DNA from: Shinella lacus
Lineage (GTDB): Bacteria > Pseudomonadota > Alphaproteobacteria > Rhizobiales > Rhizobiaceae
Assembly: GCF_010994755.1 (NCBI RefSeq)
Contig: NZ_WHSB02000006.1
Location: forward strand, 186,001 to 250,000
Length of the DNA: 64,000 nucleotides
Reading direction: 5' to 3'
Below, one piece after another: positions 18,433 through 26,104 of this stretch. The position numbers and the translations under genes are program-made. Positions within the stretch are counted from its first letter, which is position 1. The number at the start of each line of letters is the position of its first letter. The notes under the pieces were generated by a model. It was not told where the DNA came from. It saw only the letters and a list, made by a program, of their open reading frames with translations, and ran no database searches.

Positions 18433-18451
18433 CATGTCGTTTTTCGACATG
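18433..18451. other. Perfect hairpin in the gbcA-like leader region
   Basis: CATGTCG, five T, CGACATG: a perfect 7-base-pair stem about 40 bases before the cobalamin riboswitch. It resembles half of the type A palindromic repeat. Its role is unknown; it may be a repeat remnant. The surrounding stretch 18172-18484 holds no other feature I can support. Confidence 0.4.
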
Positions 18452-18488
18452 TCGCGCGACGATTCTTGCGGTTAGATAAGCACACTCA

Positions 18489-18690
18489 AGGTGCCAAGTT
18501 CCCGAAAGGAGCCTGGAGAATTGGGAAGCCGGTTAAAATCCGGCGCTGCCCCCGCAACGGTGTTGGAGCAAGACGCGGCATACGTCACTGGACGGGAGGT
18601 CTGGGAAGGCGCCGCGACGGTTCGAAGAGGAATGACCCGACAAGGTCATGCCCCGCAGAACGCTCCTCAGCCCGGAAACCAGCCTGGAGA
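18489..18690 (+). ncRNA. Cobalamin (B12) riboswitch
   Basis: The element has the ordered landmarks of the cobalamin riboswitch: AGGTGCC, then GGGAAGCCGG...CCGGC, the strongly conserved GCTGCCCCCGCAACGGT (B12 box, from 18545), GTCACTGG, GGGAAGGCG, and a closing AGCCCGGAAACCAGCCTG (18668-18685) equivalent to the usual GTCAGGAGACCTGCC end. It binds adenosyl- or methylcobalamin and normally turns off the downstream gene when B12 is present. It precedes the gbcA-like gene by about 120 bases, on the same strand. Confidence 0.95.
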
Positions 18691-18711
18691 AACGATCGTG
18701 ACTGGCTGCGG

Positions 18712-18767
18712 CGGGCGGCTGGGAAGCGTGCATTCCGTGCGGTTCGCCGCCCGGATGCCGTCTTCTT
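18712..18767 (+). terminator. Possible expression-platform terminator of the B12 riboswitch
   Basis: CGGGCGGC (18712-18719) pairs with GCCGCCCG (18746-18753) around a nested GGAA/TTCC hairpin. It is followed by a pyrimidine run TCTTCTT. It lies between riboswitch and start codon, where a switchable terminator is expected. The T-run is broken, so control of translation initiation is an alternative. Confidence 0.45.
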
Positions 18768-18809
18768 CCGTGCGCCTCAGCCCCAATTTAGATTATCCGA
18801 GGATCCGGC

Positions 18810-20054
18810 ATGGACATTCGCAGCGACGTGCTCCGCAAGCTCAAGAACCGGCGCGATGGCTACAGCCTCGAGCAGGCCTTCTACATCGACCCCGACCACT
18901 ACAAGCTCGACATGGAGACGATCTGGTATCGCGACTGGCTGTTCATCGGCCATGATTGCGAGATCCCCAAGGCCGGCAATTATTTCACCGTCCAGGTCGG
19001 TGATTATCCCGTCGTCATCACGCGCGACCGCAAGGGCACGGTGCGCGCGCTGCACAATTCCTGTCGCCACCGCGGCTCGCGCGTCTGCAACCAGCAGAAG
19101 GGAACGTCGGCAAAACTCGTCTGTCCCTATCACCAGTGGACCTATGAACTCGACGGTTCCCTGCTCTTCGCCCGCCACATGGCCGAGGATTTCGACAAGA
19201 CGCAGCACAGCCTGAAGCCGATCCACTGCGAGACGGTCGGCGGCTACATCTTCATCTGCCTGGCCGATCAGGCGCCGGATTTCTCCGCCTTCCGCAATCT
19301 GGTCGAGCCCTATCTCGCGCGCCATCGCCTCGGCGAGACCAAGGTCGCCTTCGAAAGCACGATCATCGAGAAGGGCAACTGGAAGCTCGTCTGGGAAAAC
19401 AACCGCGAGTGCTATCACTGCGCCGCCAACCATCCGGAACTCTGCCGCACCTATCCGGAAGCCCCCAGTGCCACCGGCGTGCAGGGCGCCAAGGACGATC
19501 CCGTCATCGCCGAGCACTGGGCGAAATGCGAGGCCGCGGGCCTGCCGAGCGAATTCAGGATGTCGCCGACGGGCCAGTTCCGCGCCGCGCGCATGCCGCT
19601 CATCCAGGACGCCGAGAGCTATACCATGTCCGGTGCGCGCGCCGTCCAGCGCCCGCTGTCGAGCGACGTGCTGGAGAGCCATATCGGCACGCTGCTGCTC
19701 TTCCACTATCCGACGACGTGGAACCATGTGCTGGCCGACCATGCCATCACCTTCCGCGTGATCCCGCTCGGCCCCGAACGGACCCAGGTCACCACCAAGT
19801 GGCTCGTCAACAAGGATGCGGTGGAAGGCATCGACTATCGTCTCGACGAACTCACCCATGTCTGGACCGAGACCAACGACCAGGACCGTCGGATCGTCGA
19901 GGAAAACGCCTTCGGCATTCGCTCGCCCGCCTACCAGCCCGGCCCCTATTCGCCGGAGGACGAAGGCGGCGTCATGCAATTCGTCGAATGGTACGCCAAC
20001 TTCATGATCGAACGGCTCGACGGCGCCAAAAAGCCGCTCTCGCGGGTGGCCTGA
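18810..20054 (+). CDS. gbcA: Rieske oxygenase, glycine-betaine/stachydrine demethylase type
   Basis: The terminal oxygenase of a two-component Rieske system. The 414-residue protein has the Rieske 2Fe-2S motif (CRH near residue 86, CPYH near 106) and the mononuclear iron site NNRECYHCAANHPE near residue 200. Its N-terminus, with FYIDPDHYKLDMETIW, matches the GbcA/Stc2 branch that removes a methyl group oxidatively from glycine betaine or proline betaine, releasing formaldehyde. Substrate within this branch is not certain. The start follows a GAGGAT ribosome site. It is preceded by a cobalamin riboswitch and followed, one base after its stop, by its reductase, so it should be expressed mainly when B12 is scarce. 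Confidence 0.88.
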   Translation: MDIRSDVLRKLKNRRDGYSLEQAFYIDPDHYKLDMETIWYRDWLFIGHDCEIPKAGNYFTVQVGDYPVVITRDRKGTVRALHNSCRHRGSRVCNQQKGTSAKLVCPYHQWTYELDGSLLFARHMAEDFDKTQHSLKPIHCETVGGYIFICLADQAPDFSAFRNLVEPYLARHRLGETKVAFESTIIEKGNWKLVWENNRECYHCAANHPELCRTYPEAPSATGVQGAKDDPVIAEHWAKCEAAGLPSEFRMSPTGQFRAARMPLIQDAESYTMSGARAVQRPLSSDVLESHIGTLLLFHYPTTWNHVLADHAITFRVIPLGPERTQVTTKWLVNKDAVEGIDYRLDELTHVWTETNDQDRRIVEENAFGIRSPAYQPGPYSPEDEGGVMQFVEWYANFMIERLDGAKKPLSRVA

Positions 20055-20055
20055 C

Positions 20056-21153
20056 ATGACGGTCGCGAGCCATTTCCACCATTTCGACGAACTCTATCCG
20101 TGGAACGATCGCCAGCACCTGCTGGAATGCATCGCCGTGACGGCGGAGACGACGGATGTGATGACCTTCACCTTCCGCTCGGATCGCGACAACTGGTTCC
20201 GCTACCTGCCGGGCCAGTTCGTTACGCTGGAGCTGCCGGTGGCGCCGGACGATCCGGTGATGCGCACCTACACGCTGTCTTCGACGCCGTCGCGCCCCTT
20301 CGCCGTCTCCGTGACGGTGAAGGTGCAGAAGAATTCGATCGGCACGCGCTGGATGTTCGACAACCTGCGCCCCGGCGTGAAGCTCAAGGCCTTCGGCCCG
20401 CTCGGCGACTTTTCCTTCGTGCGCTATCCGGCGGAAAAGTATCTCTTCATCTCGGCCGGCTCCGGCGTGACGCCGATGATGTCGATGACGCGCTGGATGT
20501 CGGATTGCGCGCCGCAGTCGGATGTCGCCTTCGTCACCTGCGCGCGCAAGCCGGAGGACCTGCTGTTCAAGGCGGAGCTCGAATGTCTCGCCGCCCACAT
20601 GCCGAACCTTGCGCTCGGTTTCGTGGTCGAGGGCCACAACCCGCGTGACGGCTGGCATGGCCTGCGCGGCCGCATCGATGCCGCCCGGCTCTCGCTGCTG
20701 GCGCCCGATTTCCGCGATCGCACCGTCTTCTGCTGTGGCCCGGAGCCGTTCATGCGCGGCGTGCGCGATATGCTGAAGGTCTGCGGCTTCAACATGGAGC
20801 GCTACCACGAGGAGAGCTTCCAGCCGGCCGCCGCACCCGCGCCCGAAGAACTCGCCATTCGCGGCGGCCCGGGCGAGGTGGACGCCGAGGCGATCTCCAC
20901 CGTCACCTTCACCATGGCCGGCAAGGACGCCAAGTGCCCGCCCGGCCAGACCATCCTGCAAACCGCCCGCGCGGCCGGCGTGCGCATCGGCGCCGCCTGC
21001 GAGGGCGGCCTGTGCGGCACCTGCCGGGTCATGAAGGTCTCGGGCGAAGTCGACATGCGCCACAACGGCGGCATCCTCGACGACGAGATCGAGGAAGGCT
21101 ACATCCTCGCCTGCTGCTCGCGCCCGATCGGGGATGTGTCGATCGAGGCGTGA
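20056..21153 (+). CDS. gbcB: Reductase partner of the Rieske demethylase (hybrid-cluster NAD(P) oxidoreductase type)
   Basis: A 365-residue electron-transfer protein feeding the gbcA-like oxygenase. It has an FAD-binding domain (RTYTLSSTPSRPF at about 74-86), an NAD(P)-binding domain (LFISAGSGVTPMMSMTRW near 132-150; FCCGPEPFM near 229) and a C-terminal plant-type 2Fe-2S ferredoxin domain with CEGGLCGTC near residues 315-323 and a last Cys in YILACCSRP. The domain order FAD-NAD-Fd is that of GbcB. Only one base separates it from the oxygenase stop, so the two are one transcript under the B12 riboswitch. All cofactor motifs are intact. Confidence 0.9.
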   Translation: MTVASHFHHFDELYPWNDRQHLLECIAVTAETTDVMTFTFRSDRDNWFRYLPGQFVTLELPVAPDDPVMRTYTLSSTPSRPFAVSVTVKVQKNSIGTRWMFDNLRPGVKLKAFGPLGDFSFVRYPAEKYLFISAGSGVTPMMSMTRWMSDCAPQSDVAFVTCARKPEDLLFKAELECLAAHMPNLALGFVVEGHNPRDGWHGLRGRIDAARLSLLAPDFRDRTVFCCGPEPFMRGVRDMLKVCGFNMERYHEESFQPAAAPAPEELAIRGGPGEVDAEAISTVTFTMAGKDAKCPPGQTILQTARAAGVRIGAACEGGLCGTCRVMKVSGEVDMRHNGGILDDEIEEGYILACCSRPIGDVSIEA

Positions 21154-21156
21154 AAC

Positions 21157-22251
21157 TCAGAAATCCTGGTAGTTCAACGGCGTCACGTCGACCACACGCT
21201 GGCCAAGCGCCGCAGTCGCCGCGCCCTTTGCGGCGAGGCCGGCGCGCACTTCGGCCGTTACCGTCACCGGGAACGACGCTGTCGTGCCGGAAGCGAGCGT
21301 GACGGCGCCCGTCGTCTGCGCCTCGGCGCCGATAGATGCGGCCGCTTCGACGGTCGCCTGCAGCGCGCCGCCGGTGGGGATGGAGGCTGTGAGCATCTCG
21401 TCCACGGGCTCGAAGGGTTTTTCCGGCACCAGGCCGCCGAAGGCCCAGGCCTTGCCGAGTGCGGCCTTGCTCATCGGCGCGACGTTGACGTCGATGTCGT
21501 TGAGCGCGCCCTTCACGCGGTAGGGGCAGCGGCGCTTCGAGCAGTTGACGCCGGCGGAGAACTGCCAGAGCGCATAATTGTCCCAGTTGCCCATCGGAAA
21601 GGCGCCCTCGATGCCCGGCTTGTAGCGGGCATACCAGAGCGGCAGACGCGACAGGATGCGGTATTCGTCGCGATGGGCGGCGATGTAACGCGCGGTCGAA
21701 TGGTTGGTGTAGAGCACCGGATAGCGGCCCGTGCGCGTCTTGATATGGCCGGCAAAAACCTGCGCATCCGCAAGCGACATGTAGGTGTCCGGATCGATGC
21801 CCTCGATATCCAGCACCATCATCTCGTCATCCTGCGGATTGGCATAGTCGAGGAAATGATTGGCCTGGTCGACCGGGTTGCCCGGTCGGGCGAGGTGATA
21901 GGCGCCCCAGAGCAGGCCCTTCGAGCGCGCGAGCAGCCGGCGGGTCTCGTAGAGTTCGCGGCTCACCGCATATTTGCGCCACATGGTCTTGCAGTGCGCC
22001 ACCGTATCGCCGCTGTGCTCGCCCTTGCAGCTGTAGCTTTCCGGCAGGCCGTCGGAGGCCTTCGAGATGAAGCCGGCGATGCGCTTGTCGGACAGCATCT
22101 CCGACCAGTCGATCTCGTTCAGCTCATAGGCATCGATGACGATGGCGTTTTCCGGCTTTCTCCACGGTTCCACATCGACCGCGCGGGCCGAAAAGGGCAG
22201 GGCCGCCAGCAGGATGAGGGCCGCCAGGCCGGAAAGATGCTTCGGGTTCAT
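21157..22251 (-). CDS. Secreted GH25-family muramidase (lysozyme-like)
   Basis: A 364-residue exported protein: signal peptide at residues 1-24 (LAALILLAALPFSARA) and then a glycoside hydrolase family 25 domain. The catalytic DxE pair lies in MVLDIEGIDPD near residue 147. GAYHLARPGNPVDQANHFL and YPVLYTNHSTARY are further family motifs. The enzyme would cut the glycan chain of peptidoglycan in the periplasm or outside. The last 90 residues are an Ala/Thr-rich tail without a recognised domain. It is convergent with gbcB, whose stop is four bases away. The ATG at 22251 gives the proper signal peptide. Confidence 0.9.
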   Translation of the reverse strand: MNPKHLSGLAALILLAALPFSARAVDVEPWRKPENAIVIDAYELNEIDWSEMLSDKRIAGFISKASDGLPESYSCKGEHSGDTVAHCKTMWRKYAVSRELYETRRLLARSKGLLWGAYHLARPGNPVDQANHFLDYANPQDDEMMVLDIEGIDPDTYMSLADAQVFAGHIKTRTGRYPVLYTNHSTARYIAAHRDEYRILSRLPLWYARYKPGIEGAFPMGNWDNYALWQFSAGVNCSKRRCPYRVKGALNDIDVNVAPMSKAALGKAWAFGGLVPEKPFEPVDEMLTASIPTGGALQATVEAAASIGAEAQTTGAVTLASGTTASFPVTVTAEVRAGLAAKGAATAALGQRVVDVTPLNYQDF

Positions 22252-22484
22252 GGACGCTCCTGTTCGAATCCCGCGCCGGATCAAGCGAGCATGGTGAACG
22301 AGACATGGTTAACGGAGCGCTAATCCGCCCAAGGTTCCAGAACAAGGCTCCCGAATTTGTGACGAGCCGAGCCATTGAAACGCGCGCGGGAAGACCGCAT
22401 ATGGAACGAAAGGGACTCTCGTGCGTTTCGCGTTCAAATTGCCATTCGAGCAAATGCTGAAGGGCACGCCTAGGGAGAATTGTC

Positions 22485-23051
22485 ATGAAGTTTATCAATA
22501 AAGTCCTTGCGGTGGCGATGTCGGCGCTTTTCGCCGCCACGCCGGTCGTGCCGGCGAGCGCCATGCCGCTTCCCGTCGCGAAGATCCAGTCGACTGCGAC
22601 CGAAGGTGGAACCTCGGTGCAGCTCGTGCGCGACCACAACCGCCGTATCTGGCGGCGCGGGGGGAGCACCTGGCGCGCTGAACGCTTTGACCGCGGCCGC
22701 AACTGGAGCAACAATCGTGGCTATCGTGAAAGCCGCCGCTGGCGCGGTCGTGACCGTAATGTCGGCTGGCGCGGTGACCGCGGCTACCGCAACGGTTGGT
22801 ATCGTGGCCACCGCGGCTACCGCTACCAGCGCAGCGGTTACCGCTACCACAATGGCTTCTGGTTCCCGCTGGCCGCATTCGGCGTGGGCACCGTCATCGG
22901 CGGTGCGATCGCCAACGACCGCGGCTATGTCGGTGGCGGCGGCTCGCATGTGAACTGGTGCGCAAACCGCTACCGTTCGTATCGCGCCTACGACAACACG
23001 TTCCAGCCCTATGGCGGCCCGCGTCGCCAGTGCATCTCGCCCTATAGCTAA
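22485..23051 (+). CDS. BA14K family exported protein
   Basis: A 188-residue protein with a signal peptide (cleavage near PASAMP), a long Arg/Tyr/Gly-rich low-complexity middle (about residues 60-130), one hydrophobic segment ([17 protein letters not shown], about 135-151) and the C-terminal BA14K motif [19 protein letters not shown]...QCISPY. BA14K proteins are known from Brucella as immunoreactive, lectin-like surface proteins; many paralogues occur in rhizobia. The start ATG follows GGGAGAATTGTC. The gene stands alone. A 7-base-pair inverted repeat (23066-23088) after the stop may end the transcript. Confidence 0.92.
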   Translation: MKFINKVLAVAMSALFAATPVVPASAMPLPVAKIQSTATEGGTSVQLVRDHNRRIWRRGGSTWRAERFDRGRNWSNNRGYRESRRWRGRDRNVGWRGDRGYRNGWYRGHRGYRYQRSGYRYHNGFWFPLAAFGVGTVIGGAIANDRGYVGGGGSHVNWCANRYRSYRAYDNTFQPYGGPRRQCISPYS

Positions 23052-23065
23052 GGGTTGATTTTAAA

Positions 23066-23088
23066 GTGCCGGACGGTCCCCCCGGCAC
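23066..23088 (+). terminator. Hairpin after the BA14K gene
   Basis: GTGCCGG and CCGGCAC form a perfect 7-base-pair stem with a 9-base loop, 15 bases after the stop. There is no T-run, so efficiency is doubtful. A second imperfect stem follows at about 23095-23129. Confidence 0.4.
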
Positions 23089-23155
23089 AGGAAGCAGGCT
23101 GACCGGTCTAATCACCGGCCGGCCTGTTTCCGTTTGGGGATTTGCGTGGGAAAAG

Positions 23156-23177
23156 TTGACGTTTACGTAAAAATCAA
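23156..23177. promoter_or_regulatory. 22-base palindrome upstream of the acyl-CoA dehydrogenase gene
   Basis: TTGA, two bases, the perfect core TTTACGTAAA, two bases, TCAA: a 22-base near-perfect palindrome 37 bases before the start codon. The left end TTGACG can double as a -35 box. Sites of this shape are used by MerR-family regulators of branched-chain amino acid and fatty acid breakdown (LiuR type). That link is an inference from similarity and target gene. Confidence 0.55.
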
Positions 23178-23214
23178 TAATCTGCCCGCCAGCACGTCGT
23201 GGAGGAGGATAGAC

Positions 23215-24987
23215 ATGTACAAGGCGCCGGTCGAGGAGATTGCGTTCACGCTGAAACACGTGGCGGGGCTGGCACCCGCGCTGGAGGGCGGCCATCTCGG
23301 TGATCTCACGGATGACCTCGTCGATGCGATCCTCTCCGAAGCCGGCCGATTCGCCACCGAGGAGGTGGCCCCGCTCGCCGAGATCGGCGACAAGCAGGGC
23401 GCCCGCTTTGTCGACAGCGCGGTGAAAATGCCCGACGGCTGGCCGGCGCTCTACAAGGCCTGGGCGGAAGGTGGCTGGAACTCGCTGACCGCTTCTCCTG
23501 ATTTCGGCGGGCAGGGGCTTCCCCATATGCTGCATGTCGCGGCGCTCGAAATGTGGAACAGCGGTTCGATGGCCTTTGCGATCGGCCCGACGCTGACGAT
23601 CGGCGCGATCGAGGCGCTGACGGTGCACGGTTCCGACCATCTGAAATCCACCTATCTGCCGAAAATGGTCTCGGGCGAATGGATGGGCTCGATGAACCTG
23701 ACCGAGCCCCATGCCGGCTCCGACCTCGGCGTGATGAAGACCCGCGCCGAACGCCGCGACGACGGCACCTATCGCCTGTTCGGCCAGAAGATCTTCATCA
23801 CCTATGGCGAACACGACTTTACCGACAACATCGTACATCTCGTCCTCGCCCGCCTGCCGGATGCGCCGGCCGGCACGCGCGGCATCTCGCTCTTCCTGGT
23901 GCCCAAATTCCTCGTCAACGAGGATGGTTCGCTTGGCCCCCGCAACGATGCCTATTGCCATTCGATCGAACATAAACTTGGCATCCACGCCTCGCCGACC
24001 TGCACCATGATCTATGGCGACGGCCGTTTTGGCGAGGAGGCCGGCGCGATCGGCTGGCTGGTGGGCGAGGAAAACCGCGGGCTCGCCTGCATGTTCACCA
24101 TGATGAACAATGCCCGCCTTGCCGTCGGCATGCAGGGCGTGGCGATCGCCGAGGCCGCGACGCAGAAGGCGCTCGCCTATGCGAAGGACCGCACGCAGGG
24201 CAAGGCGCCCGGCTGGCAGGGCTCGGGCATGAGCCCGATCATCGAACACCCGGATGTCGCCCGCATGCTGCTGACCATGAAGGTGCTGACCCAGGGTGCG
24301 CGCGCCATCACCTATGCCTGTGCTCATGCCGTAGACCGGTCGCATGGCGAGGAGGCAAAACACTGGAGCGAGCGCGCCAGCCTGCTGACGCCGATCGCCA
24401 AGAGCTTTGCCACCGATGCCGGCGTCGATGTCTCCTCGCTCGGTGTGCAGGTGCATGGCGGCATGGGCTTCATCGAGGAGACGGGGGCCGCCCGCCTGTT
24501 CCGCGACGCCCGCATCGCGCCGATCTACGAGGGCACGAACGGCATCCAGGCGATAGACCTCGTCACGCGCAAACTGCCGCTGTCGGAAGGCGCCCATGTG
24601 CGCGGCTTCATTGTCGAATTGCGCGAGATCGCCGCCAAGGCCGGGGCCGCCAACACGCCCGCGGTTGGCGAAACCGGCGCCCGCCTGGAGGCCAGCATCG
24701 CCGACCTCGAAGCTGCCACCGAATGGCTGCTCACGACACTCGCGGAAGGAAAGCAAGCCGAGGCGCTCGCCGGCGCCACGCCCTACCAGCGCCTCTTCGG
24801 CCTCGTCCTGACGGGCGCCTACCTCGCCAAGGGCGCACTCGCCGACGGCGGCGACGGCCGCAATGCCGAACGCGCCGCGCTTTGCCGCTTCGCCGCCGAA
24901 AACATCATCGGCGAAACGGCGGCTTTGCGGGATCGCGTGATGTCGGGTGCCGCGAGCCTCGCAGCGGCGCGGGCGGTTCTGGGCTGA
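23215..24987 (+). CDS. Acyl-CoA dehydrogenase, long form with extra C-terminal domain
   Basis: A 590-residue FAD enzyme of the acyl-CoA dehydrogenase family, catalysing alpha,beta-desaturation of an acyl-CoA. The N-terminus MYKAPVEEIAFTLKHVAGL is typical of the long (about 590-600) subgroup. Diagnostic motifs are MNLTEPHAGSDLGVMKT (about residues 160-176), GMGFIEETGAARLFRDARI and PIYEGTNGIQAIDL (about 415-450). A C-terminal extension of about 130 residues follows. The ATG has a GGAGGAGGA ribosome site; a longer frame starting at 23134 runs through the promoter palindrome. Downstream lies an enoyl-CoA hydratase on the same strand, suggesting successive beta-oxidation steps. The actual acyl substrate is unknown. 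Confidence 0.93.
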   Translation: MYKAPVEEIAFTLKHVAGLAPALEGGHLGDLTDDLVDAILSEAGRFATEEVAPLAEIGDKQGARFVDSAVKMPDGWPALYKAWAEGGWNSLTASPDFGGQGLPHMLHVAALEMWNSGSMAFAIGPTLTIGAIEALTVHGSDHLKSTYLPKMVSGEWMGSMNLTEPHAGSDLGVMKTRAERRDDGTYRLFGQKIFITYGEHDFTDNIVHLVLARLPDAPAGTRGISLFLVPKFLVNEDGSLGPRNDAYCHSIEHKLGIHASPTCTMIYGDGRFGEEAGAIGWLVGEENRGLACMFTMMNNARLAVGMQGVAIAEAATQKALAYAKDRTQGKAPGWQGSGMSPIIEHPDVARMLLTMKVLTQGARAITYACAHAVDRSHGEEAKHWSERASLLTPIAKSFATDAGVDVSSLGVQVHGGMGFIEETGAARLFRDARIAPIYEGTNGIQAIDLVTRKLPLSEGAHVRGFIVELREIAAKAGAANTPAVGETGARLEASIADLEAATEWLLTTLAEGKQAEALAGATPYQRLFGLVLTGAYLAKGALADGGDGRNAERAALCRFAAENIIGETAALRDRVMSGAASLAAARAVLG

Positions 24988-24998
24988 GGCAGTCGCTA

Positions 24999-25048
24999 CC
25001 CCCTCTGCCTGCCAACGTTCCCCCTGATGGGGGAGATTGGCAGGGGGT
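24999..25048. repeat. Palindromic intergenic repeat between acyl-CoA dehydrogenase and hydratase genes
   Basis: Nested inverted arms CTGCCAA/TTGGCAG and TCCCCC/GGGGGA, flanked by CCCCCT/AGGGGG, fold into one long hairpin. The style matches GC-rich intergenic elements repeated in rhizobia. It lies in the 152-base gap between the two genes and may modulate the shared transcript. Confidence 0.65.
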
Positions 25049-25139
25049 TGGAACCCTGCTCAAATCGAAACGACGCGCCCGGCCTGTCCGGGGAGCCTGC
25101 CGAGGGCGGCACGGACATCATTCGGAAGAAGAGGACACT

Positions 25140-25895
25140 ATGACCGACCACATCCTGATCGAACGCCCGGAAAACGCCCCCGGCGTCATGGTGATCCGTC
25201 TCAACCGCCCCGACAAGAAGAACGCCATCACGCGCGCCATGTACCAGGCGATGACCGATGCGCTGACGGCAGGCGACGCGGACGAGGCGGTGCGAGCGAC
25301 CGTCTTCCTCGGCTCCGAGGGCTGCTTTTCCGCCGGCAACGACCTCAACGACTTCATGGCCTTCGCCATGGGCGGCACGATGGGCCGCGAGGTGATCGAT
25401 TTCCTCCATGCACTCGCCGCCCACGGCAAGCCGCTGGTCTCCGGCGTCGATGGCCTGGCGATCGGCATCGGCACGACGATCCACCTGCATTGCGACCTCA
25501 CCTATGCCTCGATCCGCACGGAGTTCCGCACGCCCTTCGTCGACCTGGCGCTGGTGCCGGAGGCGGCCTCCAGCCTGCTCGCGCCTCGCCTGATGGGCCA
25601 CCAGCGCGCCTTCGCGCTGCTCGCCGCGGGCGATGGATTTTCCGCGACTGCCGCGCGCGATGCGGGCCTCGTCTATGCCGTCGTCGAACCGCGTGCAGTC
25701 GAAGAACAGACGCTTGCCGCCGCGGCGCGGCTTGCCGCCAAGCCGCCGAAGGCACTCGCGATCGCCCGCAACCTCATCCGCGGCGACCGCGGCGAAGTGG
25801 CGACGCGCATCGACGAGGAGGCGGGGCTTTTCGCCGCACAGCTGAAAAGCCCGGAAGCGCGCGCCGCCTTCGAGGCCTTCATGGCGCGCCGCTGA
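25140..25895 (+). CDS. Enoyl-CoA hydratase/isomerase family protein
   Basis: A 251-residue crotonase-fold enzyme. Visible motifs are LNRPDKKNAITRAMYQAM (residues 21-38), the oxyanion-hole regions FSAGNDLNDF (about 64-73) and GLAIGIGTTIHLHCDL (about 106-121), and FVDLALVPEAASSLL. The Glu in LVPE is in place, while the first catalytic Glu position reads IGIGTTIHLHCD, so the exact reaction (hydratase or isomerase) is open. The ATG follows a GAAGAGGA ribosome site. It lies 152 bases after the acyl-CoA dehydrogenase on the same strand, with a palindromic repeat between. Confidence 0.9.
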   Translation: MTDHILIERPENAPGVMVIRLNRPDKKNAITRAMYQAMTDALTAGDADEAVRATVFLGSEGCFSAGNDLNDFMAFAMGGTMGREVIDFLHALAAHGKPLVSGVDGLAIGIGTTIHLHCDLTYASIRTEFRTPFVDLALVPEAASSLLAPRLMGHQRAFALLAAGDGFSATAARDAGLVYAVVEPRAVEEQTLAAAARLAAKPPKALAIARNLIRGDRGEVATRIDEEAGLFAAQLKSPEARAAFEAFMARR

Positions 25896-26104
25896 GCGGA
25901 TTTCCGTAGCCGAAAGGGGCCGGCTGCAATTTGTGGTCTATCAATTTTAAGAGGGCCTTAAACACGTTTTCCTAGGGTGCGGCCATTCTCCGGTGCTCCG
26001 TGCCGGCGGCCGCATGATGCGCCCGACACTCGCCTTTCCGGCATGCCGTTCAGCACCATGCGCCCGCCGTCCTGGCGAGGCGCTTCCGAAGGAACATCGC
26101 GCCC

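Noticed and set aside
22894-24756. A 620-codon open frame on the minus strand
   Set aside because: Antisense to the acyl-CoA dehydrogenase gene and reaching into BA14K; no recognisable motif.
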